Made by a program: the position numbers and the translations under genes | Notes under the pieces: generated by a model | What the model saw: the letters and a program-made list of their open reading frames with translations, nothing else | Database searches by the model: none | Told to the model about the DNA's origin: nothing | Assembly (NCBI GenBank): GCA_963726775.1 | Contig: CAVSDL010000001.1 | Coordinates: 248,001-312,000, forward strand | DNA: 64,000 nt | Source of the DNA: CAIWHR01 sp963726775 | Lineage (GTDB): Bacteria; Pseudomonadota; Gammaproteobacteria; Burkholderiales; Casimicrobiaceae | Reading direction: 5' to 3' | In this document: positions 1 to 8,879 of the stretch, piece by piece | How positions within the stretch are numbered: position 1 is the stretch's first letter | Layout: every line of letters starts with the position of its first letter

Positions 1-2
1 GA

Positions 3-248
3 CGGGTGATCAAGCTGCTCGAAACCGGCGAGAAATGCCTCGTCGTGGATTTCAAGGAAGTGCTCTACCTGACCAGCGCAGCCTTCCGTGTGCTGTTGGT
101 CGCTACCGATGACGCGAATCGGAACGCCGCCCGCTTCGTGCTGTGCGGCGTGATGGGGCAGGTGCGCGAGTTGTTCGAAATGGGCGGGCTCCTCGATAGT
201 TTCGTCATCCATGGCTCGCGCGACGAAGCGATTGCGCAGCTCGGCTGA
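3..248 (+). CDS. STAS-domain protein (anti-sigma factor antagonist type), 5' end cut by window edge
   Basis: The frame is open to the left edge (an Arg codon precedes the first possible GTG), so the N-terminus is missing. The visible part has the STAS core: a beta strand ending VVDFKEV, then LTSAAFR, where the Ser lies where SpoIIAA/RsbV antagonists are phosphorylated, then alternating beta/alpha to the end. STAS proteins switch partner by binding HATPase-fold anti-sigma kinases. The next gene starts 19 bp downstream and carries a C-terminal extension resembling such an ATPase fold, which makes the two likely partners. Family call fairly sure; partner role is inference. Confidence 0.75.
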   Translation, partial: RVIKLLETGEKCLVVDFKEVLYLTSAAFRVLLVATDDANRNAARFVLCGVMGQVRELFEMGGLLDSFVIHGSRDEAIAQLG

Positions 249-267
249 CTGACGCGAGGCTCGCCAG

Positions 268-1980
268 ATGGTCCGACCGACCGGTTTGCTGTACGCGGTG
301 GACGAAACGCCGCCTCCGGGCGTGCTCGTCTTTTCGGTCGCTCAGCATGTGGCACTGATCGCCAATTCGCTGGTCTTCCCGGTGCTGCTGGCGCGCGAGG
401 CCGGGCTTTCCCCGAACCAGATACAGGACTCCGTGTCGCTTGCCATGCTGGCGCTGGGCGTGGCCACGATTCTGCTTTGCATCAGATCGCGATTGCTTGG
501 AAGCGGGTACCTCTCGCCCGCCGGCTATACGCCCATCTACTTCGAGCCGTCGCTTTACGCATTGCAGAATGGCGGGCTGGCGGTCGTCTACGGGATGACT
601 GCCGTTTCGGGCCTCGTCCAGCTCGGCATTGCGCCGTTCCTGCGCAGACTTCGTGCGTTGTTCCCGCCCGAGATCGCAGGTCTGGTCGTTGCGATTGCAG
701 GCCTGTCGCTGGCCGTTCTCGGTGCGCGCTACAGCCTCGGCATCAAGGGTGGCCATGGCGTCGAGCCGGTCGTTCTGGCCGTAGCCGGCATTTCGCTGGC
801 GACGATGCTCGGATTGAACATCTGGACGAAGGGCTATCCGAGGATGTTCTGCATGATGATCGGCGCTGTCGTGGGAAGCGCCGCGAGCACGGCGTTGGGC
901 GAGGGCGAATTCTGGATAGTGAAGTTCATCACGAACTATGTGCTGGCCGAGGATTTCGTGCTATTTCGCGTGCCGAGTTTCGACCATGTGGAATGGGCCT
1001 TCGATTGGTCGTTGCTCCTGCCCTTCACCGTCGTCGCCCTGGCGGGAACGCTCAATCTGATGGGTAACATTTCCACGGCGCAAAAGGTCAATAACACGTC
1101 CTGGGTCCGCCCCGAGTTCAAGTCGCTTTCCGGCGGGCTCGCCAGCAACGGTTTGGCTTCGATCTTCTGCGGCTTCGTCGGAAGCCCCGGCGTCAACAGC
1201 CTCAGCTCATCGATCGGGTTGTCGAGCGCAACCGGGGTCACCAGCCGGAGTCTCGGTTACTGGATCGGCGCCGCAATGGCGCTGTCGGCGTTCTTTCCGA
1301 TACTGGCCGGGCTGTTCGTAACCACTCCCGATCCGGTCGTGGGCGCGTCCTTGTTCTTCTCCTCCGCATTCATCTTCACGAACGGGCTGCAGATGATCAC
1401 TTCGCGCATGCTCGATCCGCGGAAGATCTTTGTCATTGGATTCTCGTTCGCCATGGCGGTGTTTGCAGACGTCTATCACGATGTCTTCGCAAGCGCGCCG
1501 GCAGCGCTGCAGCCGTTGGTCGGCAACTCGGTCGTGCTCGGCACGGCGTGCGCGATGCTGTTGAACCTGATCATGCGGATCGGCGTACGCCAGAGCGAAA
1601 CTCTCCGGCTCGAATTCGACGCGCCGAGAGGAGAAGTGGTGGAACAGTTCCTTTCCGATCAGGGAGCACGGTGGGGAGCGCGGCGCGAAATCGTGAGTCA
1701 CGCCATGTTTGGCGTCGTGCAGGTGCTCGAAGTGATCGGCCAGACGCCGGGAGGCGTGGAAGTCGAGGCGAGCTTCGACGAGTTCAATCTCGACTTGCGC
1801 GTACGCTACGTGGGCGCTCCGCTCAGCATCCCGGAAACCAAGCCCAGCCCCCGCGAGATCATCTCCAACGAAGATGGCGAACGGCTCCTGGCGGGCTACC
1901 TGCTGCGTCGCAACGCCGATACCATCGTCTGCAGGACCTTGGGCAGCCGGACCGAAGTGCACCTGCACTACGATCACTGA
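268..1980 (+). CDS. NCS2-family (xanthine/uracil permease-like) transporter with C-terminal RsbW/HATPase-like domain
   Basis: 570 residues. About 1-440 is a polytopic membrane protein of the nucleobase:cation symporter-2 type, with QHVALIANS near the N-terminus, many hydrophobic segments, and a GFVGSPGVNSLSSSIGLSSATGV stretch matching the family's substrate-site region. Residues about 445-570 are soluble and lack transmembrane segments. They begin LRLEFDAP, have an N-box-like helix (REIVSHAMFGVVQVLE) and end in beta strands, as in serine-kinase/anti-sigma ATPases, but the usual N-box Asn is not obvious. NCS2 proteins normally end after the last helix, so the fusion is unusual. It sits 19 bp after a STAS gene. 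The substrate cannot be told. Confidence 0.75.
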   Translation: MVRPTGLLYAVDETPPPGVLVFSVAQHVALIANSLVFPVLLAREAGLSPNQIQDSVSLAMLALGVATILLCIRSRLLGSGYLSPAGYTPIYFEPSLYALQNGGLAVVYGMTAVSGLVQLGIAPFLRRLRALFPPEIAGLVVAIAGLSLAVLGARYSLGIKGGHGVEPVVLAVAGISLATMLGLNIWTKGYPRMFCMMIGAVVGSAASTALGEGEFWIVKFITNYVLAEDFVLFRVPSFDHVEWAFDWSLLLPFTVVALAGTLNLMGNISTAQKVNNTSWVRPEFKSLSGGLASNGLASIFCGFVGSPGVNSLSSSIGLSSATGVTSRSLGYWIGAAMALSAFFPILAGLFVTTPDPVVGASLFFSSAFIFTNGLQMITSRMLDPRKIFVIGFSFAMAVFADVYHDVFASAPAALQPLVGNSVVLGTACAMLLNLIMRIGVRQSETLRLEFDAPRGEVVEQFLSDQGARWGARREIVSHAMFGVVQVLEVIGQTPGGVEVEASFDEFNLDLRVRYVGAPLSIPETKPSPREIISNEDGERLLAGYLLRRNADTIVCRTLGSRTEVHLHYDH

Positions 1981-2146
1981 ACCTCCGGCAAGACCGGCGG
2001 ACCCGCCGCGCAGCCGGCGGCGCTCCAGCACACTGGCGTTGGGGGCCGTCGGTTTCGGATCGGAAGGTTTCGCGTGGTCCGGGAGACCCTTGAACTTCGG
2101 TACTTCCGGTCCCGTACGCTCGCGATCGCCGAGCGCCGCCTGCTGC

Positions 2147-2641
2147 CTAGGCCGCGACGAACCTGAGCGCCACGCCATTGTTGCAATAACGGAGCCCCGT
2201 GGGCTTCGGGCCGTCGTCGAACACGTGACCCTGATGCCCGCCGCAGCGCGCGCAATGGTATTCGACGCGCGGCGCGATGAGTTTGTAATCGGTCCTGGTC
2301 TCCACGCGCCCTTTGATGACATCGTAGAAGCTGGGCCAGCCGGTGCCGCTGTCGTACTTGGTGTGCGACCCGAACAGCGGCAAGTCGCACCCCGCGCAGA
2401 CGAACGTGCCCTTGCGTTTCTCGTTGTTGAGCGGGCTCGTGAACGGCGGTTCCGTCCCTTCCTGCCGGAGAACCGCGAACTGTGCCGCCGTCAGCAGCGC
2501 GCGCCACTCGTCCTCGGTCCTTACGATCTTGCCGATCCTGTCGATCTTCGCAGGCGGCGTTTCGGCCGCCTGGACCGCACGCAGCGCCGTGGTGCCGGCG
2601 AGCGCTGCCAGCGCGCGGGTCAGAAATTGGCGTCGGTCCAT
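2147..2641 (-). CDS. msrB: Peptide-methionine (R)-S-oxide reductase MsrB, exported by Tat signal
   Basis: 164 residues from the ATG at 2641, preceded by a GGAG at good spacing. An upstream ATG at 2686 would add 15 residues in front of the signal peptide and is less likely. A twin-arginine signal (DRRQFLTRALAALAG) precedes the SelR domain. Zinc cysteines are at 82/85 and 130/133, the substrate motif is GTGWPSF, and the catalytic Cys is at 153 (RYCNNG; usually RYCxNS). It reduces methionine-R-sulfoxide in proteins. The Tat signal puts repair in the periplasm, unlike the usual cytosolic MsrB. Confidence 0.93.
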   Translation of the reverse strand: MDRRQFLTRALAALAGTTALRAVQAAETPPAKIDRIGKIVRTEDEWRALLTAAQFAVLRQEGTEPPFTSPLNNEKRKGTFVCAGCDLPLFGSHTKYDSGTGWPSFYDVIKGRVETRTDYKLIAPRVEYHCARCGGHQGHVFDDGPKPTGLRYCNNGVALRFVAA

Positions 2642-2769
2642 CGCGTGCTCCGTGGATTTCCTAGGCACTTGGTCGGTCGTCGGCACAGAAGCTTACGCTG
2701 TCCCGAATCCCGGAGACGGCAAATTCCGGCGAATGCACGCGTTGCGCGCGGCGACGCAGCCGGGCAGTG

Positions 2770-3735
2770 TCAGACGCCGGGGGGCTTCGCGCCCATGCCG
2801 GCGCCCGAGGTCTGGGCGACACGTGCTCGGGGGACCGTACCCGTGACGTTGACCTTGGCCTTGGGCGACCGCGAGGCCGCCTTGCCCGGCGCCGGAAGCG
2901 CCTGGCCCGTTTCCAGCCAGTACCGGACGCGAGCCGCGTCCCCCAGCCGGGTGTACTTGCCCGCCGAATCGAGCAGCACGATGACGAACGGCTTGCTGGC
3001 GATCGTCGCCAGCATGACCAGGCACTTGCCGGCTTCGCGGATGTACCCGGTCTTCGAAAGCTGGATGTCCCACTGGGCGCTCTTGACCAGGTTGTTGGTG
3101 TTGTTGAAACCCAGTACCTGACCTGTCGGCTGCACGGATACGAAGTGGCTGCCGGTCGTGCTGAACTCGCGGATCAGCGGTTGTTGTGCCGCGGCGTTGA
3201 CGAGGATGGCCAGGTCGCTTGCCGTCGACACGTTTTCGGCGGAAAGCCCGGTCGGATCGGAGTAATGCGTCCGCGTCATCCCCAGCGCCTGCGCCTTGAC
3301 GTTCATCGCGGCAACGAATGCGGGCGCGCCGCCCGGGTAGTGCCGCGCAAGGCTCGAAGCGGCGCGATTCTCGGATGCCATCAGCGCCAGCCGCAGCATT
3401 TCGCGCCGGGGCAGCGCAGCGCCCATTCGCAGCCGCGACCGGGTGCCTTTGAGGTAATCGAGGTCGTCGACGTCGATGGCGATCGGCTCCTCGAGCGACA
3501 ATCCCGATTCGAGGGTGACGATGGCCGTCATGAGCTTGGTCAGCGAGGCGATGGGCGTCACCTCATCGGCCGCCTTGACGTAGACCGGGCGGTTCTCGGA
3601 GGCGTCGAAGATGAGTGCGTTCGCCGAAGCCAGGTGCAGCTTCGCCGGGTCGAGCACGATGGGCCCCTGGGCGCGCGCCGAGACCGCGACGACCGCGATT
3701 AGGCCCCAAAAAACAATTGTCAACCGTCGTTTCAT
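2770..3735 (-). CDS. pbpG: D-alanyl-D-alanine endopeptidase (PBP7/PbpG type)
   Basis: 321 residues from the internal ATG at 3735, which places a signal peptide (MKRRLTIVFWGLIAVVAVSARAQ) at the N-terminus. An ATG at 3789 would bury it. Penicillin-binding transpeptidase motifs are in order: SLTK 64-67 (acyl-enzyme serine), SEN 121-123, KTG 228-230. The C-terminus is a short Ala/Lys/Pro-rich tail. It cleaves DD-crosslinks of peptidoglycan in the periplasm. It faces msrB in the same direction about 128 bp apart, without clear operon linkage. Confidence 0.9.
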   Translation of the reverse strand: MKRRLTIVFWGLIAVVAVSARAQGPIVLDPAKLHLASANALIFDASENRPVYVKAADEVTPIASLTKLMTAIVTLESGLSLEEPIAIDVDDLDYLKGTRSRLRMGAALPRREMLRLALMASENRAASSLARHYPGGAPAFVAAMNVKAQALGMTRTHYSDPTGLSAENVSTASDLAILVNAAAQQPLIREFSTTGSHFVSVQPTGQVLGFNNTNNLVKSAQWDIQLSKTGYIREAGKCLVMLATIASKPFVIVLLDSAGKYTRLGDAARVRYWLETGQALPAPGKAASRSPKAKVNVTGTVPRARVAQTSGAGMGAKPPGV

Positions 3736-3863
3736 CAAGTCCAGCCTCAAGTCCAGCGGCTTTATAGCACGGCCCCGCCGCCATGCCAAACACCATTAAA
3801 AATCATTAAGTTAGCGGACCGCGGCCGGCACCGAACGCCGGGGCGACCGGCCACCGCCCCGAT

Positions 3864-5771
3864 TCACGGCGTTACCGGGGACTCCGAATCCGGCACCGCC
3901 TCGAATGGCGCGCTTGCCATCAACGCGCCTGCGAGCTCGGTCGACGACACGGCGGCAGGCGGCACCCCGCTACCTTCCTCGTCGCGGACCTCGGTCTGCT
4001 GCAATTGCCACATCCGCGCATACACGCCGTCCACAGCAAGAAGCGCGCCATGAGAGCCGCGTTCGACAATGCGGCCATGATCGAGGACGAGGATTTCGTC
4101 GGCATCGACGATCGTGGACAGCCGGTGCGCGATGGTCAGGGTCGTCCGATCCTGCGCGATGCGCCTCAGTTCCGCCTGGATGGCCTTTTCCGACTTCGAG
4201 TCCAGCGCGGAGGTCGCTTCGTCGAATATCAGCATCCGCGGGTCCTTGAGCACCGCCCGCGCGATCGCGACGCGCTGCTTTTCACCGCCGGAGAGCTTCA
4301 GGCCGCGCTCGCCCACCGGCGTCGCGTACCCTTCGGGCGTGCTGGCGATGAACGCGTGGATCTGCGCAAGTTCCGCCGCCGCGACGATCTCGTCGTGCGT
4401 CGAACCGGGACGGCCGTAGGCGATGTTGTACTCGATCGAATCGTTGAACAGCACCGTGTCCTGCGGGACGATGCCGATCGCGGCGCGCAGGCTGTCCTGC
4501 CGCACGGCACGAATGTCCCGTCCATTGACGGTGATGCGTCCGCCGGTAACGTCGTAGAACCGGAACAGGAGCCGCGACAGCGTGCTCTTGCCCGCCCCCG
4601 ACGGTCCGACGACGGCGACCGTCTTGCCGGCGGGAATCGTGAAGCTCACGTCGAACAGGATCTGCCGGTTCGGCTCGTACCCGAAATCCACGTGCTCGAA
4701 CCGCACCTCGCCCTCGCCGACCTCGAGCGCAGGGGCTCCGGGCTCATCCGACACTTCCGTGTTCTCGGCCGTGAGCCCGAACATCCGCTCCATGTCGGCC
4801 AGCGCCTGCTTGACCTCGCGGTAGAGGACACCGAGGAAGTTGAGCGGGATGTAGATCTGGATCATGAAAGCGTTGACGAGGACGAGATCGCCGATGGTCA
4901 TGCTGCGATCGACGACCCCCACCGTTGCCCGCCACATGATCAACGTCACCGCGACGGCGATGATGGCGCTCTGCACGACGTTGAGCAGCGACAGCGACGT
5001 CTGGCTCTTGACGGCCGCCTTCTCCCAGCGCTGCATGCTCTCGTCGTAGCGTCGCGCCTCCCATGCCTCGTTGCCGAAGTACTTGACCGTCTCGTAATTG
5101 AGCAGGCTGTCGATCGCGCGCGTATTCGCCTTGGAGTCGAGTTCGTTCATCTGGCGCCGGAAACCGGTGCGCCAGTCGGTGATCGTGACGGTTGCCGTGA
5201 CGTAGAGCGCCAGCGCCGAGAACGTGATGGCGATGAATGTCCAGTCGTAGCGCACGATCAGGATCGCCGAAACCAGGCTGATCTCGACCGCCGTCGGCAG
5301 GATCGAGAACAGCGTGAAGCTGATAAGCGTCGAGATGCCGCGCTGGCCGCGCTCCACGTCGCGCGTGAGTCCGCCGGTCTGGCGCGCCAGGTGAAAACGC
5401 AGCGACAGCGCGTGCAGGTGGCGAAACACCTCCAGCGCGATCGTGCGCACCGCCCGTTGCGTCACTTTCGCGAACAGGTATTCGCGCAGCTCGGTGAAGA
5501 ACGTCGTCGACAGGCGGAGCAGGCCGTAGGCGCCGAGCAGCGCCAGCGGAACCGCCAGCATCGCGGTGATCGGATCGAGGCGATCGACGATTTCCTTGAG
5601 AAGGACCGGAACGCCGACGTTGGCGAGCTTGGCGAAGATCAGCGCCGCAAGCGCCGCGAGCACGCGGCCCTTGTAGGCCCAGAGGTAGGGCAGCAGCGTG
5701 CCGATCGTGCGCCAGTCTCCCCCTTGGGCGGGGCCCGGCAGCGAGCGCGATGAACCGGAAGAGTGGCGCAT
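3864..5771 (-). CDS. ABC exporter, Atm1/HMT1 type (fused membrane and ATPase domains)
   Basis: 635 residues from the ATG at 5771. The ATG at 5864 would overlap the upstream clsB and add an unlikely Arg-rich leader. An N-terminal six-helix ABC membrane domain (about 30-330) includes the Atm1-type signature NYETVKYFGNE. It is followed by the ATPase domain: Walker A GPSGAGKST 389-397, signature LSGGE 493-497, Walker B LIFDEATS, and the H-loop in TIAHRLST. This is a half-transporter working as a dimer in the inner membrane. Relatives export glutathione-linked metal or sulfur species, but the substrate here is inferred only from family. Confidence 0.88.
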   Translation of the reverse strand: MRHSSGSSRSLPGPAQGGDWRTIGTLLPYLWAYKGRVLAALAALIFAKLANVGVPVLLKEIVDRLDPITAMLAVPLALLGAYGLLRLSTTFFTELREYLFAKVTQRAVRTIALEVFRHLHALSLRFHLARQTGGLTRDVERGQRGISTLISFTLFSILPTAVEISLVSAILIVRYDWTFIAITFSALALYVTATVTITDWRTGFRRQMNELDSKANTRAIDSLLNYETVKYFGNEAWEARRYDESMQRWEKAAVKSQTSLSLLNVVQSAIIAVAVTLIMWRATVGVVDRSMTIGDLVLVNAFMIQIYIPLNFLGVLYREVKQALADMERMFGLTAENTEVSDEPGAPALEVGEGEVRFEHVDFGYEPNRQILFDVSFTIPAGKTVAVVGPSGAGKSTLSRLLFRFYDVTGGRITVNGRDIRAVRQDSLRAAIGIVPQDTVLFNDSIEYNIAYGRPGSTHDEIVAAAELAQIHAFIASTPEGYATPVGERGLKLSGGEKQRVAIARAVLKDPRMLIFDEATSALDSKSEKAIQAELRRIAQDRTTLTIAHRLSTIVDADEILVLDHGRIVERGSHGALLAVDGVYARMWQLQQTEVRDEEGSGVPPAAVSSTELAGALMASAPFEAVPDSESPVTP

Positions 5772-5826
5772 GTACGGAAGTCTAAGGAACCGCCGAACAA
5801 GTGTCACGCGGGCGCGACAGCGGATT

Positions 5827-7056
5827 TCAACTGTCGTCTTCCGGCTGCCCCGAATCCTTGGCATGGCGCTCAGGCGGCCGGTCGCGGAACCATTCGTTGC
5901 CGCCGTACCCCAATACGCCCATCGCCACGCGCACGATGCCGTAGGCCACCCAGATCAATGCCTTGGACAGGCGTGGCCGGCTCGCCCAGTGCTGCGGGCC
6001 GAGCGGCCGCGCGCCGCGCTCGATCATCTGCGCGAGCTCGCTCCGCAGCTGTTCCGAGAAGTAGGGATCGCGGACGACGACATTGGCTTCGCGCGCCATC
6101 AGCAGGCTGTACGGATCGATGTTCGACGACCCGACGGTGGCCCAAAGGTCGTCGACCACGGCCACCTTCGCGTGCAGAAACGACTGGTGGTACTCCTGGA
6201 TCGCCACGCCCGCGGCGAGCAGCTGGCCGTACAGCGCGCGCGACGCATAGCGCAGCAGCACGTACTCGACGCGCGCCTGCAGCAGCAGCGTGACCTTGAC
6301 GCCGCGCTGCGCAGCCGCGATCAGCGCACGGCGGAAACGGATGCCTGGAAAGAAGTACGAACTGGCAATCAGGATCTCGCGCTTCGCGGTGCGAATTGCC
6401 GCGAGATAGGCGTGCTCGATGTCGCGGCGATGACGCAGATTGTCGCGGATCACGAACTTCGCCGTCTGCGCGCCCTCGCGGTGGCCCCGGCGCGCCGAAG
6501 GGAACAGCGGGACCTCGCTCTGCTGGAACTGGACCAGCTCGTTGATCGCCCAGACGCGCTGCATCGTCTGCACGATCGGCGCCAGCAGCGAGCCCTCGAC
6601 GCTGACCGCGAAATCCACGCGCGGCGGCTTCTGGCCCGGGGTGTTCACGTCGTCGATCACGTTGATCCCGCCGACAAACGCGACGTGTCCGTCCACGTGG
6701 CACAGCTTCCGGTGCAACCTCCGCAGGCGATGCGACCGGAACTGCCACGGCGCCACTTCGGGCCGGTATTTGAGCAGCCTTACGCCGGCATCTCCGAGCG
6801 CCTGCTCGATCGCGCGCGTCAGGTAGTGCCGTGCGCCCCAGCCGTCAACGAGCACGCGGACCTGAACGCCGCGTTGCGCGGCCCGAACCAGCGCCGCGGT
6901 GACGATGCGCCCCGCGTCGTCGTCGGCGTAAATGTAGGTTTCGAGCCAGACCTCGCGTTCCGCGCGGTCGATCGCGCCGACCAGCGCCGGAAAGTATTCG
7001 CCGCCGCTCCGCAGCAATGTCACGCGATTGCCGGGCAGGAACCGGTTTATCGGCAT
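5827..7056 (-). CDS. clsB: Cardiolipin synthase B-like phospholipase D family protein
   Basis: 409 residues from the ATG at 7056, which overlaps the stop of the upstream ybhP-like gene (TGATG), so the two are translationally coupled. Two HKD catalytic motifs are intact: H115/K117/D122 (HRKLCHVDGHVAFVGG) and H295/K297/D302 (HAKVAVVDDLWATVGSSN). A C-terminal hydrophobic stretch (about 370-395) may anchor it to the membrane. ClsB makes cardiolipin from phosphatidylglycerol and, in E. coli, can use phosphatidylethanolamine. The clsB-ybhP pairing matches E. coli gene order and supports the assignment. Confidence 0.9.
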   Translation of the reverse strand: MPINRFLPGNRVTLLRSGGEYFPALVGAIDRAEREVWLETYIYADDDAGRIVTAALVRAAQRGVQVRVLVDGWGARHYLTRAIEQALGDAGVRLLKYRPEVAPWQFRSHRLRRLHRKLCHVDGHVAFVGGINVIDDVNTPGQKPPRVDFAVSVEGSLLAPIVQTMQRVWAINELVQFQQSEVPLFPSARRGHREGAQTAKFVIRDNLRHRRDIEHAYLAAIRTAKREILIASSYFFPGIRFRRALIAAAQRGVKVTLLLQARVEYVLLRYASRALYGQLLAAGVAIQEYHQSFLHAKVAVVDDLWATVGSSNIDPYSLLMAREANVVVRDPYFSEQLRSELAQMIERGARPLGPQHWASRPRLSKALIWVAYGIVRVAMGVLGYGGNEWFRDRPPERHAKDSGQPEDDS

Positions 7057-7805
7057 CAGCGGGCCGTATCGAACGTCGCGGCGAGCGCCGCGTGGTCGGA
7101 CATCCGCCCGGCACGGTAGGCATAGTGGACATGAGCGTCGACGATGCCGAGGCCGCGCGCGTAGATTCGATCGAGACGGAACACCGGCAAGACCGACGGA
7201 AACGTGCGCGCCGGGCGCCCACGCACCGCTTCGAATACCTCGCGGACACCGAGCTGGTCGACGAGCGTCCGGTTGGCCTTGTGGCGCCAATCATTGAAAT
7301 CGCCGGCGATCACCAGCGGCGCATCCTTTGGCACCGTCGTCCGGATCCGTTCGCACAATGCGCGGATCTGCCACTGCCGGCCACGCTCGAACAGGCCGAG
7401 ATGGACATTGATGCAGTGAAGCACCGGCCCGCGTGCCGCGAGCCTGATCTCGCAGTGGAGCAGGCCGCGGCTTTCGAACGCGTGCGCCGATATGTCCTGG
7501 TTCTCCTGCGCAACGATCGGAAACCGCGACAACACGGCATTGCCGTGGTGGCCATGTCCGTAGATCGCGGTCTTGCCATAGGCCACCTCATGCCACACCG
7601 TGTCCGCGATGTATTCGTGCTGCGGCTTGGCGGGCCAGTCGAAATGCCGCGCGGCGTGCCGCTCGTGGACGCCGACGACTTCCTGCAGGAACAGGATCTG
7701 GGCGTCCAGGCCCGCCAGCCGGTCACGCAACTCGTGGATCACCATCCGCCGGTTGAGCTGCGAGAATCCCTTGTGGATATTGTAGGTCGCGACGGTGAAG
7801 CGCAT
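7056..7805 (-). CDS. ybhP: Endonuclease/exonuclease/phosphatase family protein, YbhP-like
   Basis: 249 residues. It has the EEP fold motifs in order: TYNIHKG at the N-terminus (Asn metal ligand), LQEVVG (Glu), GNAVLSR, INVHLG (His), IAGDFNDW (catalytic Asp-Asn) and SDHAAL (Asp-His) near the C-terminus. These enzymes hydrolyse phosphodiesters. The YbhP branch is found next to clsB and is thought to act in phospholipid metabolism, but its substrate is not settled. First gene of a two-gene unit with clsB, overlapping it by one base. Confidence 0.87.
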   Translation of the reverse strand: MRFTVATYNIHKGFSQLNRRMVIHELRDRLAGLDAQILFLQEVVGVHERHAARHFDWPAKPQHEYIADTVWHEVAYGKTAIYGHGHHGNAVLSRFPIVAQENQDISAHAFESRGLLHCEIRLAARGPVLHCINVHLGLFERGRQWQIRALCERIRTTVPKDAPLVIAGDFNDWRHKANRTLVDQLGVREVFEAVRGRPARTFPSVLPVFRLDRIYARGLGIVDAHVHYAYRAGRMSDHAALAATFDTAR

Positions 7806-7918
7806 GGCAGGCCAAAACGGGAGCGCACCGAAATTCTAACCGGTTCGCCTCCTGGACACGAACGGCGGCCGTTTCCCGCAGAGGCCGCGCACGCCTTGCA
7901 TACCCGATCCGCCACGGT

Positions 7919-8512
7919 ATGATTGCACTTCCGCCTTCATCGCCGATGACTCCATCCGATTTCACCGCCCAATTCGACGCGCATCGCGGCTACCTGCTGC
8001 GTGTCGCCCGCCTGCAGCTGCGCAACGACGAGCAGGCCGAGGATGTCGTGCAGGACACGCTGGTCGCCGCGCTCCAGGGCGCGGCCGGCTTCTCCGGAAA
8101 ATCCTCGGTCAAGACCTGGCTTACCGGCATCCTCAAGCACAAGATCGTCGACGCGATCCGGCGCAAGACCCGTCGCCCGGAGGTGACGACGCTGCACGAG
8201 GAATCCCGGATCGACGACTTCGACGCGCTCTTCGACGAAAAGGGCCACTGGGACAATCCCCCCGCAACGTGGGGAAACCCGGAGGCCGACCTCGAACGCC
8301 GCGAATTCTTCGACATCGTGCAGTTCTGTCTCGAAAAGCTCCCGCCGAACACGGCGCGGGTGTTCATGATGCGCGAAGTCATGGACCTCGAATCCGACGA
8401 AATCTGTAAGGAGCTGTCGATCACCTCGACCAATCTTTGGGTGATCATGTACCGGGCCAGGATGTCGCTTCGGGAATGCCTGGAGCAGCACTGGTTCGCC
8501 ACCCGATCGTGA
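7919..8512 (+). CDS. RNA polymerase ECF sigma factor of the bufferin locus
   Basis: 197 residues. Sigma region 2 (LQLRNDEQAEDVVQDT, then KTWLTGILKHKIVDAIRRK) and region 4 (LPPNTARVFMMREVMDLESDEI, then a helix-turn-helix containing TSTNLWVIMYRAR) are both clear. A second in-frame ATG at 7946 is an equally possible start. A 59-residue zinc-finger gene follows 40 bp later, then the DUF2282/DUF692/DUF2063/DoxX genes. In related bacteria that set is switched on by such a sigma factor under copper stress. Divergent from ybhP with a 113-bp shared upstream region. Confidence 0.9.
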   Translation: MIALPPSSPMTPSDFTAQFDAHRGYLLRVARLQLRNDEQAEDVVQDTLVAALQGAAGFSGKSSVKTWLTGILKHKIVDAIRRKTRRPEVTTLHEESRIDDFDALFDEKGHWDNPPATWGNPEADLERREFFDIVQFCLEKLPPNTARVFMMREVMDLESDEICKELSITSTNLWVIMYRARMSLRECLEQHWFATRS

Positions 8513-8552
8513 GCGGGCGTCCGACTTCGGGCATGCACAGGGATATCGACGA

Positions 8553-8732
8553 ATGGGCATGAACTTGAGCTGCAAGGAGGCGAGCCGGCTGATCTCGCAG
8601 CAGCTCGACACACCGTTGCCGTTGGGCGGCCGGCTGCAGTTGAAGCTCCATCTGCTGATGTGCGATGCCTGCGGGGCGTTTCGCAGACAGGCCGCCTTCC
8701 TGCGCGCGGCGATGCGTCGATACCGGAGTTGA
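8553..8732 (+). CDS. Small zinc-finger anti-sigma factor (zf-HC2 type)
   Basis: A 59-residue ORF with ATG at 8553 (or 8559). The residues C7, H33, C37 and C40 (KLHLLMCDACGAFRR) form the His-Cys-Cys zinc site of ZAS anti-sigma factors. The length and the Arg-rich tail fit the short soluble anti-sigmas encoded just after ECF sigma genes in bufferin operons. It would hold the preceding sigma factor inactive until a metal or redox signal. It falls under common gene-length cut-offs and is easily missed. Confidence 0.8.
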   Translation: MGMNLSCKEASRLISQQLDTPLPLGGRLQLKLHLLMCDACGAFRRQAAFLRAAMRRYRS

Positions 8733-8879
8733 CCGACGTTCGGCAATGCGGCATCGTCGACTCGGCGCCGCCCGCAGCGGAGCCTGTCGACGTTCTGTAA
8801 GATCCCCACGCTTCGATCGACCAAAGCGGCAGACGGGCACGATACCCGTCACATCCACCCCCAATCAGGAGATTGCACC

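Noticed and set aside
4005..5753. 582-codon open frame on the plus strand opposite the ABC exporter
   Set aside because: Composition dominated by Arg, Asp, Val and His with no motif; shadow of the minus-strand gene.
8797..8819. GTAAGA...CGATCG as an ECF promoter before the bufferin precursor
   Set aside because: Spacing between the two boxes is too short for a standard ECF promoter; not strong enough to list.
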